Source: Chryseobacterium oranimense (lineage in GTDB: Bacteria > Bacteroidota > Bacteroidia > Flavobacteriales > Weeksellaceae). From it: a stretch of 64,000 nt of DNA. Below, one piece after another: positions 60,609 through 64,000 of the stretch; position 1 is the first letter of the stretch; every line of letters begins with the position of its first letter. Location: contig NZ_CP104203.1 in assembly GCF_025244725.1 (NCBI RefSeq), positions 3,968,001 to 4,032,000 on the forward strand. Direction: 5' to 3'. Under the pieces are notes generated by a model that was given only the letters and a program-made list of their open reading frames with translations, made no database searches and was not told the DNA's origin. The position numbers and the translations under genes are program-made.

Positions 60609-61064
60609 ATGGTTACATATATTTATGAAGGTGATATTTTTAGCCTGGAAGGAGTTTCTAATTTTGCACATGGTTGTAACTGTGCAGGTGCTATGGGAAA
60701 AGGAATAGCATTACAATTCAAAACGAAGTACCCTAAAATGTATAAAGAATATAAAGCATTATGCCAAGAAGGTTTGTTTTTGTTAGGAGATGTTTTTATT
60801 TATAAGTGTGAAGCTGGGACTATTTTTAATTTGGGGACTCAAACTACTTGGAGAACTAAAGCTGACCTTAATTCTATTGAAAATGCTTTTGAAAAAATGT
60901 TGTCTTATTCAAATTTAAATAAAATTAATAAAATCGCATTACCTAAAATTGGAGCAGGATTAGGAGGATTAGATTGGAATGATGTAAAAAGAATAGTTGA
61001 AAAATTATCTAAAAATTACCCACAAATAGATTTGTGGATAGTTGAAAATTATAAGAGTAAATAA
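60609..61064 (+). CDS. macro-domain protein, DarG-like ADP-ribosyl-hydrolase fold
   Basis: This 151-residue stand-alone macro domain carries NFAHGCNCAGAMGKGIALQF, KTKYPKMYKEYKALCQEG, LGDVFIYKCEAG and the late loop ALPKIGAGLGGLDWNDVKRI. The MGKGIALQFK..YP.MYK.Y pattern and GxGxGGLDW loop match DarG-type macro domains, which remove ADP-ribose from DNA bases and act as antitoxins of DarT. No DarT gene and no DarG C-terminal domain are here. It is convergent with the candidate immunity gene of an Rhs toxin whose end resembles an ADP-ribosyltransferase. The upstream TATCTTTG (60581-60588) may be its -7 box. Enzymatic role inferred. Confidence 0.85.
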   Translation: MVTYIYEGDIFSLEGVSNFAHGCNCAGAMGKGIALQFKTKYPKMYKEYKALCQEGLFLLGDVFIYKCEAGTIFNLGTQTTWRTKADLNSIENAFEKMLSYSNLNKINKIALPKIGAGLGGLDWNDVKRIVEKLSKNYPQIDLWIVENYKSK

Positions 61065-61085
61065 AGCCCCATTTGGGGCTTTATT
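61060..61085. terminator. bidirectional terminator between macro-domain and immunity genes
   Basis: AATAAAGCCCC-ATTT-GGGGCTTTATT is a palindromic stem that includes the macro gene's stop codon and serves both convergent genes. Confidence 0.8.
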
Positions 61086-61086
61086 A

Positions 61087-61329
61087 TTATTGATCATTCC
61101 AAGTACCTTCAAACTCTTCCTTTGTAATGAAGTCAGAATCTTGTAAGTCAAGTTCTTCAATAGATTGGTCATATAGCATAGATTCTCCTTGTTGTGGATT
61201 TTCTAGTGTTAAAAATACTTTTCCTTTAGAACTAATTTCAATTTGTCTAATTGCTTCTTTATCTTGGAAATGTATATAAAACCATATACTTTCTTCTTCC
61301 CAAAATTTTTTCACAAATAATTCTTGCAT
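61087..61329 (-). CDS. 80-residue candidate immunity protein of the Rhs toxin
   Basis: This 80-residue acidic protein (MQELFVKKFWEEESIWFYIH, FQDKEAIRQIEISSKGKVFL, TLENPQQGESMLYDQSIEEL, ends EFEGTWNDQ) begins 17 nt after the Rhs gene stop, on the same strand. That is the standard place for the cognate immunity gene of a polymorphic toxin. It has no known domain that I recognise. It is soluble and cytoplasmic. The alternating beta pattern in the middle suggests a small beta-sheet that could cap the toxin active site. Role inferred from position and size. Confidence 0.68.
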   Translation of the reverse strand: MQELFVKKFWEEESIWFYIHFQDKEAIRQIEISSKGKVFLTLENPQQGESMLYDQSIEELDLQDSDFITKEEFEGTWNDQ

Positions 61330-61346
61330 ATTTTTAAGTTTAATAT

Positions 61347-64000
61347 TTAAGGTTTAAAAATTGAAGTACCATGATTTACAATAATCCCATTTAATGGAAG
61401 GCTAGTTGTATTTGGGATCAAAAAATTATTAGGAGCATTTTTTACAACATTCAATCCTCGAACATCTATTTCAATAAAATGAGTAATACTTTTTGTATTC
61501 CAAGGCACCCCAAATAGCCTTCTTGAAACCTGCCCTTTTGTTAATTCATTTGAAGCTAAATCTGTAAAATATTGGCCTGCTCCATGTCTTGCATTTTTCA
61601 CACCAATAGATGGTAATAGTTCTCCCGATTCCATAATAGCTTTATATCCTTCTTCAGATGTATAATGTATTAATGTATTAGTTTCTGTTTTTGCTGCCAT
61701 TGCTTCTGCTTTTGCAATTGATGCTTCAGCTTTCAATACATCATCTGCCGCATGCCCCCTAGAAATAATAATAGCTAAAGCACCGACTGCCATTGCTGCG
61801 TATTTATTTTCAGGTTTTACATTATTTGCTAAATAAATTGCAGCTACATCCCAAAGCAAGCCGTCCATCATCTGAGCAGAGCCGTTATGTAAAACAGGTC
61901 GCATATCTCGAATAGGTGGCGGTGGAAGATTAAGAACCTCTTGTACTTCCTGTCTTACTCCCGTCATACAGTACGTGCATGTAGGCAGATTATTATTAGC
62001 CATTGCCTTAATTGGAGCATTCACTACTACTTCACCCACATCAATAGGATTTGTTGATGTTCCTATCGGTTGTGGTTCTCTGTCACCGTTTACAGGATCT
62101 CCATACAAGCCTGAAGGGTCTGCAAACAATATAGGATTATTATAAGCATACCCATACGGATCAAGAGTTGATGCACTTAAAGGATCATGCTGTCCAAATA
62201 TTCCCAGATCTGCCATGAAGAAACGGGCATTCATATCATAAAACCCTGTTTCCTGTAATTCATTTCCTACGAACTTATAAGACTTATAGCTTCCCTGGGC
62301 AAAAAATGCATTACCCGTCTTCATATGATTCATCCCGAAAGGATAATAATCATTGGCATCCACTATTTCAAGAGCGCCTGCGCTGTTTCTGGCGAAACTT
62401 ACCCTCACGTTCCCCATGAGGTCATTGTACTGGTAAATATACTGATCTTTCTGATAATCATAAAATCCTTCCGCAGTAAGAAAAAATTGCAGGTCAGGAG
62501 TCTTAGCCGCTACAGAAATGGCCACATCATCCACCGAAAATGCCTCCGGCTGCATTGCCCTTCCCGAAAAGGAAAAATCTTCCGAGCTGCCCCCGCCTGT
62601 GCCAATGTTCTCGGTAAGTAAATATTGAAACCCATCCAGGTAATCCGTAGTTTTCTTCGTCGTGGTGGAGCCGTTGAACCCTGTAATGATCGTTGTATTT
62701 TCTTTTCTCAGCTTTGTACCGTCTGCTCCATATTTTGTGTTAATGGTAATATATTCACTCCCGTTCCTGTTGATTTCCATTGAGCTGGGAAGGTTCAGGT
62801 AGTTGTACCTGATCGGGAAAATCCCTTTATCGGGCATACTGAGCATATTCCCGTTGGCATCATAGCCAATGGCTGCGCCTCCACCTTCGTACCCTGTCGG
62901 GTTATAGGCATAATCGTTTACTTTGTTTAGGTTACTGCCTGTGTAGATGTATTCCAGGTTATCGATCAGCGTTGCGGTATTGCTCCCGGAGCCTATGACA
63001 GAAGTCCTGTACAGCTTTTTAATATTTCCGCTGATGTCATAGTCCATAGACTCCGTATTTTCTTTGCTGTACGGATTATTAGGGTTCTGGTAAAAACCTG
63101 CGGAAAGCCTGTTCATCGGGTCGTAAGCATAACCGTATCTCTTCGGGGTTAAGGAAGGGTTTACCCCTACGGTTTCTACAGCCCTCCAGTCTATTTCGGC
63201 AATATTTCCGTTGTATTTTGCCTTTACAGTCTTTCCGGGGAACTGTGCAGGATCAGGATTATCGATTCCGTCTTTCTGGTTGTATTTTACTTTATAGGAA
63301 AACAGCTTTCCTCCCAGATCCGGCAGAGCCATCTGGTTTTTGTTGATGTCTGTCAGCCACCCACGGATATTGTAAGCGTAATCAATACTTTGAAGGCTGT
63401 TTCCTACTTTTTTGTTGGTCAGCTGTGAAAGCTCATTGTAGGTGTTTTCAGCCAGAAGCTCTTCAGGCCTGCTGTCTACCTGATGCCAGTGTTTTACCAG
63501 CCTGTTTTGCGGGTCGTAATCAAAACGTTCTCTGACCGTAACTCCGGTTTCATTGTCCTTTCTCTTGTGGTAAGTGATAGTTTGCTTAGGAACTCCTGTA
63601 AAATCAAGCTCTGTTTCTGTTTTGGTCAATCCTCCCAAATGGTTGATGGAATGGGAACCAATGGACCTGCCTTTTGTATCATACCAAAAATAATCTTTGG
63701 TCCAGTTTGTATCTTCAATGTTTCTTATATAGGTTGCTGTAGGAAGACCTTTACTACTTCTGCTGGTGGTCACCCCGTTCACAGTCATGGAAACCGGAAC
63801 TGAAGTAAGTGTAGCCTGTCCTAAAATAGCACCAGGCCTTGAAACTGGACTCGATCCTGAAGGTACAGGAGGATAAGTATCGTAATAATTAACGGAAAGA
63901 ATGGTCATGCTTCCTGTAGGAAAGGCAAGCTTGGTGTAATAAATATTTTCCCCGTTCTGCACGAAAGGATTTAAATCATCCCTTTTTTCATTATTCTGGG
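61347..64000 (-). CDS. Rhs/YD-repeat polymorphic toxin with HYD1-like ART C-terminus (partial)
   Basis: The frame is open to the right edge, so the N-terminus (export region and more repeats) is missing; 884 codons are visible. YD-type repeats occur (FDYDPQNRLVKHWHQVD, YGYAYDPMNRLSAGFYQ, IGYDANGNMLSMPDKG), then the Rhs core end YYPFGMNHMKTGNAFFAQG, FFMADLGIFGQHDPLSASTL and DPYGYAYNNPILFADPSGLYG. After it come a variable linker and a C-terminal domain of about 107 residues: IHYTSEEGYKAIMESGELLP, HGAGQYFTDLASNE, THFIEIDVRGLN. This H...Y...D arrangement resembles HYD1-type ADP-ribosyltransferase toxins. AT content rises in the C-terminal part, as usual for exchanged toxin tips. It is likely secreted and used in contact-dependent competition; target unknown. 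Confidence 0.85.
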   Translation of the reverse strand, partial: QNNEKRDDLNPFVQNGENIYYTKLAFPTGSMTILSVNYYDTYPPVPSGSSPVSRPGAILGQATLTSVPVSMTVNGVTTSRSSKGLPTATYIRNIEDTNWTKDYFWYDTKGRSIGSHSINHLGGLTKTETELDFTGVPKQTITYHKRKDNETGVTVRERFDYDPQNRLVKHWHQVDSRPEELLAENTYNELSQLTNKKVGNSLQSIDYAYNIRGWLTDINKNQMALPDLGGKLFSYKVKYNQKDGIDNPDPAQFPGKTVKAKYNGNIAEIDWRAVETVGVNPSLTPKRYGYAYDPMNRLSAGFYQNPNNPYSKENTESMDYDISGNIKKLYRTSVIGSGSNTATLIDNLEYIYTGSNLNKVNDYAYNPTGYEGGGAAIGYDANGNMLSMPDKGIFPIRYNYLNLPSSMEINRNGSEYITINTKYGADGTKLRKENTTIITGFNGSTTTKKTTDYLDGFQYLLTENIGTGGGSSEDFSFSGRAMQPEAFSVDDVAISVAAKTPDLQFFLTAEGFYDYQKDQYIYQYNDLMGNVRVSFARNSAGALEIVDANDYYPFGMNHMKTGNAFFAQGSYKSYKFVGNELQETGFYDMNARFFMADLGIFGQHDPLSASTLDPYGYAYNNPILFADPSGLYGDPVNGDREPQPIGTSTNPIDVGEVVVNAPIKAMANNNLPTCTYCMTGVRQEVQEVLNLPPPPIRDMRPVLHNGSAQMMDGLLWDVAAIYLANNVKPENKYAAMAVGALAIIISRGHAADDVLKAEASIAKAEAMAAKTETNTLIHYTSEEGYKAIMESGELLPSIGVKNARHGAGQYFTDLASNELTKGQVSRRLFGVPWNTKSITHFIEIDVRGLNVVKNAPNNFLIPNTTSLPLNGIIVNHGTSIFKP

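Overview
The window looks like chromosome of a Flavobacteriia bacterium of the Weeksellaceae (Chryseobacterium or a close relative). The reasons are: an AT-rich genome (estimated by eye at 35-40% GC); promoters of the Bacteroidota type (TTG, about 19 nt, TAnnTTTG); three secreted proteins with type IX secretion C-terminal sorting tails; bacillithiol synthesis (bshB1); a long NusB; the small ribosomal protein bTHX; and family proteins largely confined to Bacteroidota (DUF6452, DUF6048, IPExxxVDY, DUF3276/PUR, DUF2480). This assignment is an inference from gene content, since no 16S gene is present.

Layout. 1-3.4 kb: the end of a TonB system (TonB C-terminus, small membrane protein, PstS-like lipoprotein, TPR protein). 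3.4-7.2 kb: bshB1, tRNA-His, then a 2.2 kb RCC1/propeller T9SS surface protein flanked by two near-identical terminators. 7.3-12.4 kb: housekeeping genes (PUR protein, ABC exporter, nusB, DUF1573 lipoprotein, yajC, SDR) with a large GC-rich hairpin and a MITE-like stretch after yajC. 12.4-16.3 kb: a bacterial NHEJ locus (ku-ligD) in which ligD is split by a -1 frame change close to poly(A) runs. 16.5-25.9 kb: nitrilase, an amidotransferase-like protein lacking part of its triad, aspS, ankyrin protein, MATE pump, bTHX, DUF937, DUF2723 membrane protein, DUF2480, lpxB. 26-32.7 kb: GH99-like enzyme, ComEC-like protein, sdhCAB. 33-37.3 kb: thioredoxin-fold lipoprotein, rlmD, DUF6452-DUF6048. 37.4-45.1 kb: two large T9SS-exported FN3/GEVT proteins, the first a zinc metalloprotease. 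45.3-53.3 kb: coaE, MBL hydrolase, PaiB-like protein, ruvB, then hutI-DUF695-hutG and an aldehyde dehydrogenase. 53.4-57.6 kb: acpP-fabF-rnc-IPExxxVDY-pyk, all on the minus strand and tightly packed. 57.7-58.6 kb: an orphan 44-residue ORF and a cold-shock gene with a long leader.

58.6-64 kb is the accessory region. An Rhs/YD-repeat polymorphic toxin on the minus strand runs off the right edge. It ends in a C-terminal domain resembling HYD1-type ADP-ribosyltransferases. Just downstream lie an 80-residue candidate immunity gene, a divergently oriented stand-alone macro-domain gene resembling the DarG de-ADP-ribosylase, and several AT-rich genes of immunity or accessory type (DUF4375/DMP19, unknown 113 aa, GNAT). 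A possible ADP-ribosyltransferase toxin beside a putative ADP-ribosyl-hydrolase is the most interesting pairing in the window. The split ligD, the repeated terminator around the RCC1 gene and two palindromic intergenic elements follow.
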